Assembly: GCF_013044135.1 (NCBI RefSeq)
Contig: NZ_JABEPP010000005.1
Span: 103,501 to 167,500 of the forward strand
DNA length: 64,000 nucleotides
Direction: 5' to 3'
Origin: Enterovirga aerilata
GTDB lineage: Bacteria; Pseudomonadota; Alphaproteobacteria; Rhizobiales; Beijerinckiaceae
In this document: one piece after another, positions 26,464 through 36,500 of the stretch
Numbering within the stretch: position 1 is the first letter of the stretch
How the letters are laid out: every line of letters starts with the position of its first letter
Program-made: the position numbers and the translations under genes
Notes under the pieces: model-generated
What the model was told of the DNA's origin: nothing
Databases searched by the model: none
What the model saw: only the letters and a program-made list of their open reading frames with translations

Positions 26464-28152
26464 ATGAAGCTCGTTAAGAGCCTTCTCCTCGGGTCTGCAG
26501 CAGGTTTCTGCGCGGTTGCCGGGGCACAAGCGGCCGACCTTCCCGTGCGGAAGGCGGCCCCGGTCGAGTACGTTCGGGTCTGCACGGCGCACGGTGCGGG
26601 CTTCTTCTTCATTCCGGGTACCGACACCTGCCTTCGGGTCGGTGGACGCGCCCGCTTCGAGTACCAGTACACCCAGCAGAACACGCGCAACGCGAGCGTG
26701 TCCGGGTTCCGGGGTCTCGGCCGCCTGAACATCGATGCCCGGACATCGACCCCATACGGGACTCTGCGGGCCTTCGTACGCTTCGAGATCGCCTCCCGGA
26801 CCGGTGGGTATCTGAAATCGGGTACGCAGGAGCGGTTCGCAAACGCTTTCCCCGGCTTCGGTCAGGACACGGTCAGCCAGCTTCAGAAGTACGTCGACGT
26901 CGACAAGGCCTTCGTTCAGTTCGCCGGCATCACCGCCGGTCGGGCTCAGTCGTTCTACGATTTCTATGCCGGCGACCTCGAATTCTTCGGAGCTGGCATC
27001 TACTCGAACGCCAACACTAACCTCCTCGCCTACACGGCGACGTTCGGCGGCGGCTTCTCGGCCACGATCTCGATGGAAGACCCGGTTTATCGCCGCAATC
27101 CGGTCTTCACGCAGGCGAACACCGGGGTGATCGGCCTTGCTGCCGGTCTCGCGCCGAGCGCCCAGAACGGCGTCAACTTCGTGTCGGGTGCCGTGCCTCT
27201 CGCCTTCGTCGGCAACGTCTTCAACGCCGCGGGGGTGCCGACGTCAGGCTTAGCCCTGGACGTGGCTCAGCGCAGCAATCTGCCCGACTTCGTGGGAGCG
27301 CTGCGCTACGACGGTGCCTGGGGTTCGGCGCAGGTGGCGGCCGCGGTGCACGAGGTTCGCGTTGGCGGCTACGCCGGCCTCCCCACGATCCTTTCCGGCG
27401 CGGGAGCGTTCGTTGGGCCGTTCCCGACGGCCGTGGGTGGCGTTGCGGTTCCGGCCAGCGTTGCGGCCCAGCGGGTTCCCGACGCAGCGTACGGGTTCGC
27501 CGTCCAGGGCGGCTTGAAAGTCAATCTTCCGCAACTGGCCCCCGGGGACCAGATCTGGATCCAGGGCGCGTACGGGCAGGGCGCAGGAAGCTTCACGGGC
27601 GTATTCAACCCGCCCGGTTCGGAGACGAACTTCACGGGCATCACGAACCGCTTCGTGGTCAATCAAAATGACGCCGTCGTGGACGGACGAGGAAACCTGA
27701 ACCTAACCGAGACTTGGTCCGTCATGGCCGCCCTGCTCCATTACTGGAGCCCCGAGTGGCGCCAGTCGGTCTTCGGGACCTATGGTCAGGCCAACTACGA
27801 TCCGCGTCTCCGGAACGCCAACTTCGGTCCCGCCGGCATCACCTCGACCTTCACTGCGGGCGTACCGACGGCGACGGGTGCGACGGTGAACCCGTTCAAC
27901 TCCACCCTGTCGAGCTACGACATATTCTACGGTGGCTCGAACCTCATTTGGTCCCCGGTCCGCGATCTCGATATCGGCGTTGAGGTCATCTACCAGCGGA
28001 TCTGGCTCCCGCGCGCCGTCGCGGACGCAAATCGCGGCAGCACCGCTCCGGCAAGCGGCACGACTGTTGTGGGGGCGGCGGGGGTGGGTCCGCGCACCAC
28101 GACGTTCGACGACAACATCATGGCGCGCATCCGCGTTCAGCGCGACTTCTAG
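26464..28152 (+). CDS. Outer-membrane porin (Rhizobiales general porin family)
   Basis: 562 residues from ATG 26464. The signal peptide MKLVKSLLLGSAAGFCAVAG ends with AQA|ADLPVRKAAP, a standard motif of this porin family, and the next conserved element VRVCTAHGAGFFFIPGTDTC follows. Alternating beta-strand text continues to a terminal phenylalanine (RIRVQRDF), required for outer-membrane insertion. It forms trimeric diffusion channels. The length is somewhat above the usual 450-520 residues, with long loops around residues 230-340. It is followed by a strong terminator. Confidence 0.95.
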   Translation: MKLVKSLLLGSAAGFCAVAGAQAADLPVRKAAPVEYVRVCTAHGAGFFFIPGTDTCLRVGGRARFEYQYTQQNTRNASVSGFRGLGRLNIDARTSTPYGTLRAFVRFEIASRTGGYLKSGTQERFANAFPGFGQDTVSQLQKYVDVDKAFVQFAGITAGRAQSFYDFYAGDLEFFGAGIYSNANTNLLAYTATFGGGFSATISMEDPVYRRNPVFTQANTGVIGLAAGLAPSAQNGVNFVSGAVPLAFVGNVFNAAGVPTSGLALDVAQRSNLPDFVGALRYDGAWGSAQVAAAVHEVRVGGYAGLPTILSGAGAFVGPFPTAVGGVAVPASVAAQRVPDAAYGFAVQGGLKVNLPQLAPGDQIWIQGAYGQGAGSFTGVFNPPGSETNFTGITNRFVVNQNDAVVDGRGNLNLTETWSVMAALLHYWSPEWRQSVFGTYGQANYDPRLRNANFGPAGITSTFTAGVPTATGATVNPFNSTLSSYDIFYGGSNLIWSPVRDLDIGVEVIYQRIWLPRAVADANRGSTAPASGTTVVGAAGVGPRTTTFDDNIMARIRVQRDF

Positions 28153-28159
28153 CGGCTCA

Positions 28160-28185
28160 GTGCCCCGGCAGTCCTGCCGGGGCAC
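28160..28185 (+). terminator. Terminator hairpin after porin
   Basis: Perfect 12-bp stem (arm GTGCCCCGGCAG) with a two-base loop TC, eight bases after the porin stop. No long T-run follows. Confidence 0.75.
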
Positions 28186-28280
28186 CTCCTCGTCCGTTCG
28201 GAAGGCCGGGCGGTCGCCGAAGCTCTCGGGTGCGCACCGGCCCGATGGGTCTCAGTCGTTTCGGTGCAAGGAGATGCTGA

Positions 28281-28673
28281 ATGCGCATACTTCTACTCGC
28301 AGGGGCCACCCTGCTCCTCCAGGTCGCTGCCGCGTCGGCGCAACCGGCTGCCTCGGAACAACGGCGCGCCGTTCGGAGCGGTACGAATGCCGGCGGTCCC
28401 TCGATCTGCGCGCCGGGAGAACTCGGTTGCGGCGGCCGCGGGACGACGCCCATGGTCACCCAGTCCCGGCCGCGACGATCCGTGCGGCCGGGCACCTATG
28501 CAGGCGGGCCTTCGCGGTGCCGTCCGGGTGAGCTCGCGTGCGGTCGGGCCGGGGCAGCCCCGTATCAAACCCGGTCAGCAACCAAGCCGCGTGCCGTTCG
28601 CTCCGGGACAAATGCTGGCGGACCGAGCCGCTGCCGCCCAGGTGAGCTGGACTGCAACCCACGCCGGTACTGA
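28281..28673 (+). CDS. Secreted protein with three cysteine-containing repeats
   Basis: 130 residues from ATG 28281, with AAGGAG upstream. The signal peptide is MRILLLAGATLLLQVAAASA. The mature part has three repeats of about 22 residues with consensus R-x-VR-[SP]-GT-[NY]-AGGPS-x-C-x-PGEL-x-CG (residues about 29-51, 66-88 and 103-125). Each repeat has a cysteine pair that could form one disulfide or bind a metal. The linkers are basic. Not recognised as a described family. It sits just downstream of the porin but behind its own leader. Confidence 0.75.
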   Translation: MRILLLAGATLLLQVAAASAQPAASEQRRAVRSGTNAGGPSICAPGELGCGGRGTTPMVTQSRPRRSVRPGTYAGGPSRCRPGELACGRAGAAPYQTRSATKPRAVRSGTNAGGPSRCRPGELDCNPRRY

Positions 28674-28881
28674 TCTCACGAATTTGGCCGACCTGTTCGT
28701 AGCCAGGGTGTCGAACCCCGTACCGGCATGAAGCCGGAGACCGGTCGACGATCCAACCGTGACGGCTACCGCAGCCGGGATCTACGGCTTCGCCGGTGCG
28801 GTGGCCTGGAGCATGGCCTCGCAGGGTCGTTCGTGCCGGAGCTGGGCGGGGCTGTCCTGCCTGCAAGGTCAGCTCTCTTGG

Positions 28882-29485
28882 CTAGATCCAACGTCGAACG
28901 CGTTGCTTGTATCGCAGGTAGGAGGCCCCGTGCTCCTCTTCGAGCATGTCTTCTTCGACGTGAACTTGTATCCGCGTAGCAAGGACGAGAACGAAAGAAA
29001 GGACGAGCTGCACGACATTCGGCAACAGGGGCAGCAGGCCGACATAGGACGCGAAATGTCCAAGGAAGACGGGGTTGCGCGACCTTGCGAACAAGCCGCG
29101 TCCCAGCAGGGGGGCCAAGCTCGCCGGCAGCGGCTCCGATCCGCCATGACCGACCCATCTTCCAGTGCGCATAGGTCGCAAGTCCTGTACCGGCGGCCAT
29201 GAGCGAAGTCCCCGCGACTTCCAGGCCGGGCAAGGTCGGGGCGGCCGCGTCTGGCACAATCGGAGGGCGTTCGAGCATCAGCGCGGTGAGGACGTGGACG
29301 GTCGTACCCGCGAAACCCACACCAAAGAGAAGAGCCGTGATGCGCTGCTCCTCCCGCGCACCGTGGAGCAACGAGGGTGACCGCCCCTCGCGCCGAGCGA
29401 GGATGATGGTGTGCGCAGCGAAGTTGGCGAGATAGGCGAGCCAGAGCGACAACCCAAGCACACCGACGACGGAGAACGGTGGCAT
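28882..29485 (-). pseudogene. Isoprenylcysteine methyltransferase-like membrane protein, frameshifted
   Basis: ATG 29485 opens a membrane protein (VVGVLGLSLWLAYLANFAAH, GVGFAGTTVHVLTALML) reaching the family motif HWKMGRSWRIG. The expected continuation GLFARSRNPVFLGHF and the catalytic-region end VEEDMLEEEHGASYLRYKQR lie in another frame, ending at TAG 28882. Removing one base from the C6 tract (G6 on the plus strand, 29109-29114) joins both frames exactly. It is the last gene of the efflux operon, two bases after the previous stop. ICMT-like proteins occur in many metal-resistance clusters. Confidence 0.8.
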
Positions 29486-29486
29486 C

Positions 29487-29765
29487 CTAGGGTTCTTCAT
29501 CCTCGTCCGTGTGCCGGTCGTGCTCGTCGACAAGGCATCTTGTCGGCATGCAGACCAGCGTGACCACTCTTTCCCCGCGATCTCGACAGCTCGCCTGGTA
29601 AACGAGTGTGTCTCCCTGCTTTGACACCTGTCGAAGCTGCTCTGGGATGCAGCGGGCAAGCTGAAGCGCTCGCTTTACTTGATGATGGTCGGCTAGCGCC
29701 TCGCCGACCAGGAGCAGGGAAAGGACGGAAGCCGAAGCGGCCGCCAAAAGGTTTCGGATCATCAT
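29487..29765 (-). CDS. Small secreted four-cysteine protein
   Basis: 92 residues from ATG 29765. The signal peptide is MMIRNLLAAASASVLSLLLV, with likely cleavage after ALA (EALA|DHHQ). The mature part starts with DHHQVKR, has four cysteines (ARCIPE, ASCRDR, LVCMPTRC) and ends in an acidic/His tail (DEHDRHTDEDEEP) suited to metal binding. It begins two bases after the CDF exporter stop, so it is part of the efflux operon. No family recognised. Confidence 0.8.
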   Translation of the reverse strand: MMIRNLLAAASASVLSLLLVGEALADHHQVKRALQLARCIPEQLRQVSKQGDTLVYQASCRDRGERVVTLVCMPTRCLVDEHDRHTDEDEEP

Positions 29766-29766
29766 G

Positions 29767-30678
29767 TCAGACCGGCAAAGCCGCCTCTCTCTCCGAGGAC
29801 CCCTCCTCCTCGATCTGTATCGTCACGTGGGCGATCTCGAACTCGACGGCCGCGACCTGCCGCGCCTCTGCCAGCACCCGCCCGCTATCCGACAGATCGG
29901 AGATCACCAGGTGCCCGCTCATCGCGTCCAGGCCGGACGTGATGGTCCAGACGTGAAGATGGTGGGTTCCGACAACGGCCGGGATCGAGCGGAGCCGCTC
30001 GTCGAGGAGCCGCAGATCGATGCGCGCCGGGGTAGCTTCGAGCAGCACGTGCGTCGCTTCCTTAAGGAGGTTCCACGTTCTCGGGACGATGAAGAGGCCG
30101 ATGCCGGCCCCGACGATGGGGTCAGCGAGTCGCCAGCCAGTGAAGGTCACGATCACGGCCGCGACGATGACGCCCAGCGAGCCCAGCATATCGGACAGGA
30201 CCTCGAAGTAGGCTCCCCGAACGTTCAGGCTGTCGCTCGATCCGCCGGCGAGGAGCCGCATGCTGACGAGGTTCACCCCGAGCCCGAGAGCGGCGACCAC
30301 GAGCATGGGCGCGCCGAGCACCTCCGGTGGGTTCTTGAAGCGCTCGTAGGCCTCGTAGAGGATATACACCGTGAGCAGCAGGAGAATGACCGCGTTACCC
30401 AGCGCAGTCAGGATCTCAGCCCGAAGGAGACCGTAGCTGCGTTCCGGCGTCGCTGGGCGTTCCCCGAGGCGGATGGCCAGGAGCGCGAAGGCGAGACCGC
30501 CGGCATCCGTCAGCATGTGCGCGGCATCAGCGAGCAATGCCAGGCTTCCGGTCATCAAGCCTCCAACAACCTCGGCGACCATGAAGGACGAGGTGAGCAG
30601 AAGGGCCAACGTCATGGCGCGCTTGTTCTGCGAGGCAGCTGATCCCGTCAGCGCTCCATGTGAGTGGTTGCCGCTCAT
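29767..30678 (-). CDS. CDF-family heavy-metal cation exporter (CzcD/ZitB-like)
   Basis: 303 residues from ATG 30678, overlapping the cyclase stop as ATGA. Six transmembrane helices are visible. The first metal-site pair is H54-x3-D58 in DAAHMLTDAGG. The helix V pair is E159-x3-D163 (YFEVLSDMLGS), with E where Zn exporters of the CzcD type usually have H. The cytoplasmic domain has THHLHVWTITSG. CDF proteins export Zn, Co or Cd across the inner membrane by proton antiport. Its place downstream of CzcCBA suggests it feeds the efflux complex. Confidence 0.93.
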   Translation of the reverse strand: MSGNHSHGALTGSAASQNKRAMTLALLLTSSFMVAEVVGGLMTGSLALLADAAHMLTDAGGLAFALLAIRLGERPATPERSYGLLRAEILTALGNAVILLLLTVYILYEAYERFKNPPEVLGAPMLVVAALGLGVNLVSMRLLAGGSSDSLNVRGAYFEVLSDMLGSLGVIVAAVIVTFTGWRLADPIVGAGIGLFIVPRTWNLLKEATHVLLEATPARIDLRLLDERLRSIPAVVGTHHLHVWTITSGLDAMSGHLVISDLSDSGRVLAEARQVAAVEFEIAHVTIQIEEEGSSEREAALPV

Positions 30679-31925
30679 GCCGCCTGGGCTTTCTCGGGTG
30701 CTTTGGTGTTCACGGAACAGTCCCCAGCGGCGACCGGGGACAGGCAGACGAGATCCGGAACGCCGGCCTCGTCGCTTCGTCGGAGTAAGGGCTCTGCAAC
30801 GAGGCCGTTCGTGCTGCTCGGCGCAAGAAGCGTGGCAAACCGGGCGGAGCTCACGATGTCGAGGTTCTCAAGCTTGGCCCGCCTCTCGATCCGTGCGAGC
30901 GCGTTCATCGCTGGTCCCAGGACCGTCATCTCGGCGCGAAATCCGTCGTCGAGAATGCCTGCGAGGACCGTCCCGGCGTGCAGGGCCGCGACGAGCCTGA
31001 TCTCCGGCAAGCCTTGCTCGCGCCGGAACAGGTTCATCTCCGCGGCCCGCGCTCGGATCTCCCGGACGGACGCCATCGCAGCCTCGGCCTGCTCCGGCGG
31101 TGAACCGGCCGAGAAATGGGCGAGCACGCCATCCCCGACGTACTTGTCCACGCTTCCGCCCGCGGCGCCTACGGCCGCGTTCACCAGCGCGCGAACTTGT
31201 AGAAGCCACGTCATGACGTCGTGAGCGGGATGCTTCCTGCTCAGGTCCGAGAACCCGCGAATGTCGATGGCGAGGAGAGCCACGTGACGACGGGCGACAT
31301 TTTCCCCAGGTCTGGTATCGGAAGGTACAAAACGGGAAAGGAAGGCCCGCTCGCGCTCGGCGCGAAGGGACGTGCGAACGGCGGCATTGAGACGGGCCGT
31401 TCCATGCAGGACGAAGCCGCTGGCAGCGACGAAGCTCAAGAGGCCGAACAGATGCTGGCCGATGACGGCGTAGGATGCGGCATGCAGCGCCCAAGCCAGG
31501 CCAAGCGAGCCGGTCCAGGCGACGACTACGAGGGCGGCGAATGTGGCCGTGCGCACTGGGGCGAGCGTCAGGCCGCTCGCGAGCAGCAGCAGGAACGCAG
31601 GTACCAAGGTGGCCGTATGTGCCGCCGAGCGGGTCGCGTCGGTCGCGACGAAGACGTGCTCTCCCAGAACGTAGCCGGCGAACAGACCGTCGAGCACGGT
31701 GACCGTCCACGCGCCGAGCGAGGTTCTCTGAAGGAAGACGAGCGCGGTTCCGAGCGCGTAAGCGCCGACGATGAGCCAATGCGAGATGCCATGTCGCAGT
31801 CCGCCATCGAGGGTGGCCGAAGCAAGTAGGATGACGAGTACGACGAGGCGGGGAACAAGGGTCGGCGTCGTCGAGATCGCGTCCGGTTCCCGGCCGTCGT
31901 CGGGCGTAGTTCTGGCGCCCATCAT
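30675..31925 (-). CDS. Membrane-anchored class III adenylate/guanylate cyclase
   Basis: 416 residues from ATG 31925, overlapping the TolC stop as ATGA. The N-terminal part has about six hydrophobic helices (residues 25-190). The catalytic domain (about 215-390) has the metal-binding aspartates in LLAIDIRGFSDL and KYVGDGVLAHF, the glycine-rich AALHAGTVLAGI, and the transition-state N/R pair in GPAMNALARIE. It overlaps the CDF gene by ATGA. A nucleotide cyclase inside a czc operon is unusual. The product (cAMP or cGMP) cannot be decided from the sequence. Confidence 0.9.
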   Translation of the reverse strand: MMGARTTPDDGREPDAISTTPTLVPRLVVLVILLASATLDGGLRHGISHWLIVGAYALGTALVFLQRTSLGAWTVTVLDGLFAGYVLGEHVFVATDATRSAAHTATLVPAFLLLLASGLTLAPVRTATFAALVVVAWTGSLGLAWALHAASYAVIGQHLFGLLSFVAASGFVLHGTARLNAAVRTSLRAERERAFLSRFVPSDTRPGENVARRHVALLAIDIRGFSDLSRKHPAHDVMTWLLQVRALVNAAVGAAGGSVDKYVGDGVLAHFSAGSPPEQAEAAMASVREIRARAAEMNLFRREQGLPEIRLVAALHAGTVLAGILDDGFRAEMTVLGPAMNALARIERRAKLENLDIVSSARFATLLAPSSTNGLVAEPLLRRSDEAGVPDLVCLSPVAAGDCSVNTKAPEKAQAA

Positions 31926-33298
31926 CGTCCGTCCGGCGTCGTCAGGCCCCAGGGAAGGTCCCTCACCGCCTCGTAGTGTGCACCCGGCCGATATGTCGGG
32001 ACGCGGAGCGCCAGCGACGCAGCGTTCAAACGGCCGACCGCCTGAGCGACGGAGAACGCACCGACGACCCGATCCCGCTGCGCCACGATCAGGTTGACTC
32101 GCGCAATCAGCAGTTCCTGCTGCTGATTGAGGACGTCGAGGGTGGTGCGCTGGCCCGCGCGTGCTTCCTCTCTCACGCCCGTCAAGGCCACTTCGCTCGC
32201 TGCGACCTGTGCCTGCGCGGAGATGACGTTCGCCTTGGCCGATTCGAGCGCACCCCACGCCGAGAACAGGGCCGAGCGGACGGCGTCCCGGGTCGCCTCG
32301 GCCTCGATGCGGCGCTGACCTGCGACTTCCTTCGCCTGCCGCACCCGGGCGTAGGTCTCGCCGCCCTCGTAGAGCGGAACGGTGAGCTGCGCGCCGAACG
32401 CTGCCGTGACGCTACGGTCGCCTGGAACGCTCGTGTCATAACCGCCGCCGACGCTGCCAACGAGATTAAGGCTCGGGGCGAGCTCGCCCTCCACGACCTT
32501 GACCTGGAGCTCCGCCGCGTCGACCGCGTGCAATGCCGAGAGAATTGCCGGGTGCTCGGCGAGAGCGATGCGGACGGCTTGCGCGAGCGAGGACGGGATG
32601 AGCTGGTCAGGCGGTTTGCCGGCGGCGAGTTGTCGCGGCTCGACGCCGATGATCCTGCGGAAGGTCGCTATGGACGACTGGAGGTTTGCCTGCGCCAAGC
32701 TGACCTGGGAACGTGAGGCTTCGAGGCGAGCCTCGGCCTGCGCGATGTCGGTTCGGGTGACCTCGCCGGCAGTGTACCGCTCACGAGTCTGCCTCAACTG
32801 CTCTTCGAGCACCTCGACGTTGTTTCGGTGCAAATCGAGGGTCGCGGTGTCGCGCAGGACGTCCATGTAGGCCTGCGCGGCCGAGAAGAGGGTGTCGCCC
32901 TCCGTCTGCCGCAACGTCTCACGTGCCCCGAGAACCCCGCTTTCTGCCTCCCGAACGGAGTTGGCCGTGCGAAACCCGTTGAAGAGGTTCTGCGTCACCT
33001 GGAGCGCGGCCTGCCTCGGGAAGAGCGCGTCGCGCGTATTCGCGAGCACGCCCGAGCTTCCGGTGCGTCCCGTTTCGTATGTCGCCCCGGCGCTCGCAGT
33101 GGCTGCGACGCTGGGCCGGTAACCGGAGAGCGCGCGCGGCACGTTCTCGTCGATCGCGCGAAGAGAGGCGCGTCCAGCGTTCAGGTCTGGGTTGTTCATG
33201 TATGCCCGGGCGAGAGCCGAAGGCAGCGTCTCGGCCGTGGCTGTACCCGCAAGGACAACACTCAGGGCCGCGGTTCGCAAAACGTCGCCGATGGTCAT
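31922..33298 (-). CDS. czcC: TolC/CzcC-type outer-membrane efflux channel
   Basis: 458 residues from ATG 33298. The signal peptide (residues 1-23) ends ...AGTATA|ETLP. TolC features are present: LPSALARAYMNNPDLNAGRA, the coiled-coil helices with ERYTAGEVTRTDIAQAEARL (first repeat) and EARAGQRTTLDVLNQQQELL (second repeat), and a beta-barrel segment after each. It would complete the CzcCBA pump with the products of 33569 and 36826. Coupled by ATGA overlaps on both sides. It is closer to TolC than to classical CzcC. Confidence 0.9.
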   Translation of the reverse strand: MTIGDVLRTAALSVVLAGTATAETLPSALARAYMNNPDLNAGRASLRAIDENVPRALSGYRPSVAATASAGATYETGRTGSSGVLANTRDALFPRQAALQVTQNLFNGFRTANSVREAESGVLGARETLRQTEGDTLFSAAQAYMDVLRDTATLDLHRNNVEVLEEQLRQTRERYTAGEVTRTDIAQAEARLEASRSQVSLAQANLQSSIATFRRIIGVEPRQLAAGKPPDQLIPSSLAQAVRIALAEHPAILSALHAVDAAELQVKVVEGELAPSLNLVGSVGGGYDTSVPGDRSVTAAFGAQLTVPLYEGGETYARVRQAKEVAGQRRIEAEATRDAVRSALFSAWGALESAKANVISAQAQVAASEVALTGVREEARAGQRTTLDVLNQQQELLIARVNLIVAQRDRVVGAFSVAQAVGRLNAASLALRVPTYRPGAHYEAVRDLPWGLTTPDGR

Positions 33299-33558
33299 CG
33301 TCCTTGCTCCGGGCGCGAGGTCGGACCGTCGACCGTTTCTGACGCGGGACCAGAGCAGTGCACGAACGCGTCCTCGTGCGCCTCGCGATGGCGGTCCGAC
33401 ATCGCCGGTGCACCCGGGAGTCTGGCGGTCCGTCCAGGCTCGTGTGGGCCAGGAATGCACGTTCCGCGTTCCGTCCGGACGGGCGGGCGCTCCGCGGCGG
33501 CCAGGGTGGACGAGAGCACAGGCAAGCACGCCAGAAGGAGAGCCCTTCGAGAGATCAT
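33295..33558 (-). CDS. Small exported hypothetical protein (87 aa)
   Basis: ATG 33558 opens a signal peptide (MISRRALLLACLPVLSSTLA|AAERPP). The mature part is hydrophilic with two cysteines (GTCIPG, VHCSG) and several histidines. The stop overlaps the tolC start as ATGA, and the start follows the czcA stop by 10 bases. Operon position and signal peptide argue that it is real. No family recognised. Confidence 0.65.
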   Translation of the reverse strand: MISRRALLLACLPVLSSTLAAAERPPVRTERGTCIPGPHEPGRTARLPGAPAMSDRHREAHEDAFVHCSGPASETVDGPTSRPEQGR

Positions 33559-33568
33559 CGGTCGCTCC

Positions 33569-36500
33569 TCACTCGGCTGCCATCCGGAGGGGGCGGAACT
33601 CGGGTTCAGCCTCGCTCGCCTTCTCCGCCTGGCCTGTCCCGAACAGGGCGTAGAGGGCAGGGAGCACGAGGAGCGTGAGCAAGGTTGCCGTAATCAGGCC
33701 GCCGATGACGACGGTCGCGAGCGGCTTCTGCACCTCGGCACCGGTGCCGGTCGCGAGAGCCATCGGGACGAAGCCGAGTGAGGCCACCAGCGCCGTCATG
33801 GCCACGGGCCGGAGCCGGGTCATCGCGCCTTCGAGGATCGCGTCGAGCTTGGGCCGGCCCTCATCGATCAGCTGCCGGACGAAGGTCAGCATGACGAGGC
33901 CGTTCAGGACCGCGACGCCGGACAACGCGATGAAGCCAACGGCGGCCGAGACCGAGAACGGCATGCCACGCAGCCACAGGGCAGCGATACCGCCTGTCAG
34001 CGCGAGTGGAACGGCGCTGAAGACGAGCAACGCGTCCTTGGGCGAGCCGAGCGCCTGGTAGAGCAGCAGGAAGATCAGGAAGAAGCAGCCCGGGACCACG
34101 ATCATGAGGCGTTGGCGCGCCGCCGCGAGGTTCTCGAACTGCCCACCCCAGGTGATCCAGGCGCCTGGAGGCAGAGTCACGGAGGACGAGACCTTCCCTT
34201 GCGCCTCGGCGACCACGGACGCGATGTCCCGTCCGCGGACGTTCGCCGTCACGACGATGCGACGCTTGCCGTTCTCGCGGCTGATCTGGTTCGGGCCCTC
34301 GGAGAACGAGAAGCTCGCCACCTGCTTCAGCGGCACGGAGGCGGCCTTGCCGGACGCTCCGGCCGGCAGCGGCACGGGCAGGTTCTTCAGAGCCTCCAGG
34401 TCGTCGCGAACGGCATCGGGCAACCGGACGACGATCTCGAAGCGCCGGTCGCCCTCGAAGAGCACGCCCGCCTCACGCCCGCCGATGGCGGCCCCGACCA
34501 CGTCCTGCACGGCGAAGTGGCTGAGCCCGAGCCGCGCGATCTCCGCCTTGTCGATGCCGATTTCCAGGAACGGCAGGCCGGTGACCTGCTCCACCCGGAC
34601 ATCCTGCGCGCCCTGAACGGACCGGAGGGCCGTCGCGACCTGGTTCGCGGCCGGCAGCATGGTCGAGAACTCCTCGCCGAAGACCTTGACGGCGAGGTCG
34701 CCGCGCGTCCCCGCGAGGAGCTCGTTGAAACGCATCTGGATCGGCTGCGTGAACTCGTAGTTGTTGCCCGCGAGCTTGCCGACCTTCGCCTGGATCTCGG
34801 CGATAAGCGCGTCCTTGGACAGCGACGGGTCTGGCCATTCTTCCTGCGGCTTGAGGATGATGAAGGTGTCCGACACGTTCACCGGCATCGGATCCGCCGC
34901 GACTTCGGCCGTGCCGGTCTTGGCGAACACGAACGCGACCTGCGGGAACGAGCTCACGGCCTTCTCGACCGCGAGCTGCATCTCCTGCGACTGCGTCAGG
35001 GACGTCGACGGAATGCGCATCGCGTGCATGGCGATGTTCTTCTCGTCGAGCTGCGGGATGAACTCCTGGCCGAGGCGCATGAACAGCAAACCGCTCGCGA
35101 GGAACAGCAGCACGGCGCCGGTGACGACTACGGTAGGGTGCCGCACGGCGCCATGAAGCGCCGGCCGGTAGGCGGCCTTGAGCCAGCGGACGAGGAAGAC
35201 ATCCTTCTCCTGCACCTTGCCCGTGATCACGATGGCGATCAGCGCGGGCACGAAGGTGAGGGAGAGGACGAAGGCAGCCGCGAGCGCGATGATCACGGTC
35301 AGCGCCATGGGGGCAAACATCTTGCCCTCGACGCCCGTGAAGGTGAGGAGCGGCACGTAGACGAGGATGATGATGGCCTGCCCGTAGACGGAGGGCTTCA
35401 CCATTTCCTCTGCCGAGCGCCGCACAGTCGCGAGTCGCTCCTCCAGGCTCAGCTTGCGGCCGAGCTCGTGCTGCTTCTCGGCGAGATGGCGGAGCGAGTT
35501 CTCGGCGATGATCACCGCCCCGTCGACGATGAGCCCGAAATCGAGCGCGCCGAGCGACATCAGGTTCGCGCTGATCCGGCCCTGCACCATCCCGGTCATG
35601 GTCATGAGCATGGCGACCGGGATGACGAGGGCGGTGATCACGGCCGCCCGGATATTGCCGAGCAGCAGGAAGAGGACAGCGATGACGAGGAGCGCGCCCT
35701 CGGCCAGGTTCTTCGCCACCGTTCGCACCGTCGCCTCGACCAGCTGGGTGCGGTTCAGCACCGTCTTGGCCTCCACGCTCGGCGGTAGCGAGCGCGCGAT
35801 CTCCTTCATCCGGGCGTCGACGGCCGCCGCGACTTCGCGGCTGTTGCCGCCGATCAGCATCAGGGCGGTCCCGACCACGGCTTCCTTGCCGTTCTCCGAG
35901 GCGGAGCCGGTGCGGAGCTCGCGCCCGATGGACACGCTCGCGACGTCCTTGACCCGGACCGGCACGCCCCCTCGCGTCGCGACGACGACGTTGCCGATCT
36001 CGTCGACGCTCTCCAGGCGTCCGGCCGAGCGCACGACATAGCCTTCGCCGTTCCGCTCCAGATATCCGGCGCCGCGGTTCTGGTTGTTGGTCTCGACCGC
36101 CTCGGCGACGTCCTTGAACGAGAGCCCGAGCCCAATGAGCTTCGCCGGATCGGGCTGGACGTGGTACTGCTTCTTATAGCCGCCGATCACGTCGACGCCG
36201 GCGATGCCCGGCACCGTCCGCAGCTGCGGGCCGATGATCCAGTCCTGCACGGTCCGAAGGTAGGCCGCTCGCTCGAAGTCCGAACGGAGCCATTGGCCTT
36301 CCGGCGTGAGATAGCTGCCGTCCGATTGCCAACCGGGTTGGCCGTCCTTCACGGGACGGCCGTCGCCGGGCTCTTTGAAGTGGACCGTCCACATGTAGAT
36401 CTCGCCGAGCCCGGTCGAGATCGGCCCCATATGGACCTCAGCGCCGGGCGGGAGGCTCGCCTTGGCCTCGGACAGGCGCTCGTTAACCTGCTGGCGCGCG

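Noticed and set aside
34112..35788. Plus-strand frame of 558 codons
   Set aside because: Mirror of czcA; composition is dominated by D, R, H and E with no recognisable motif.
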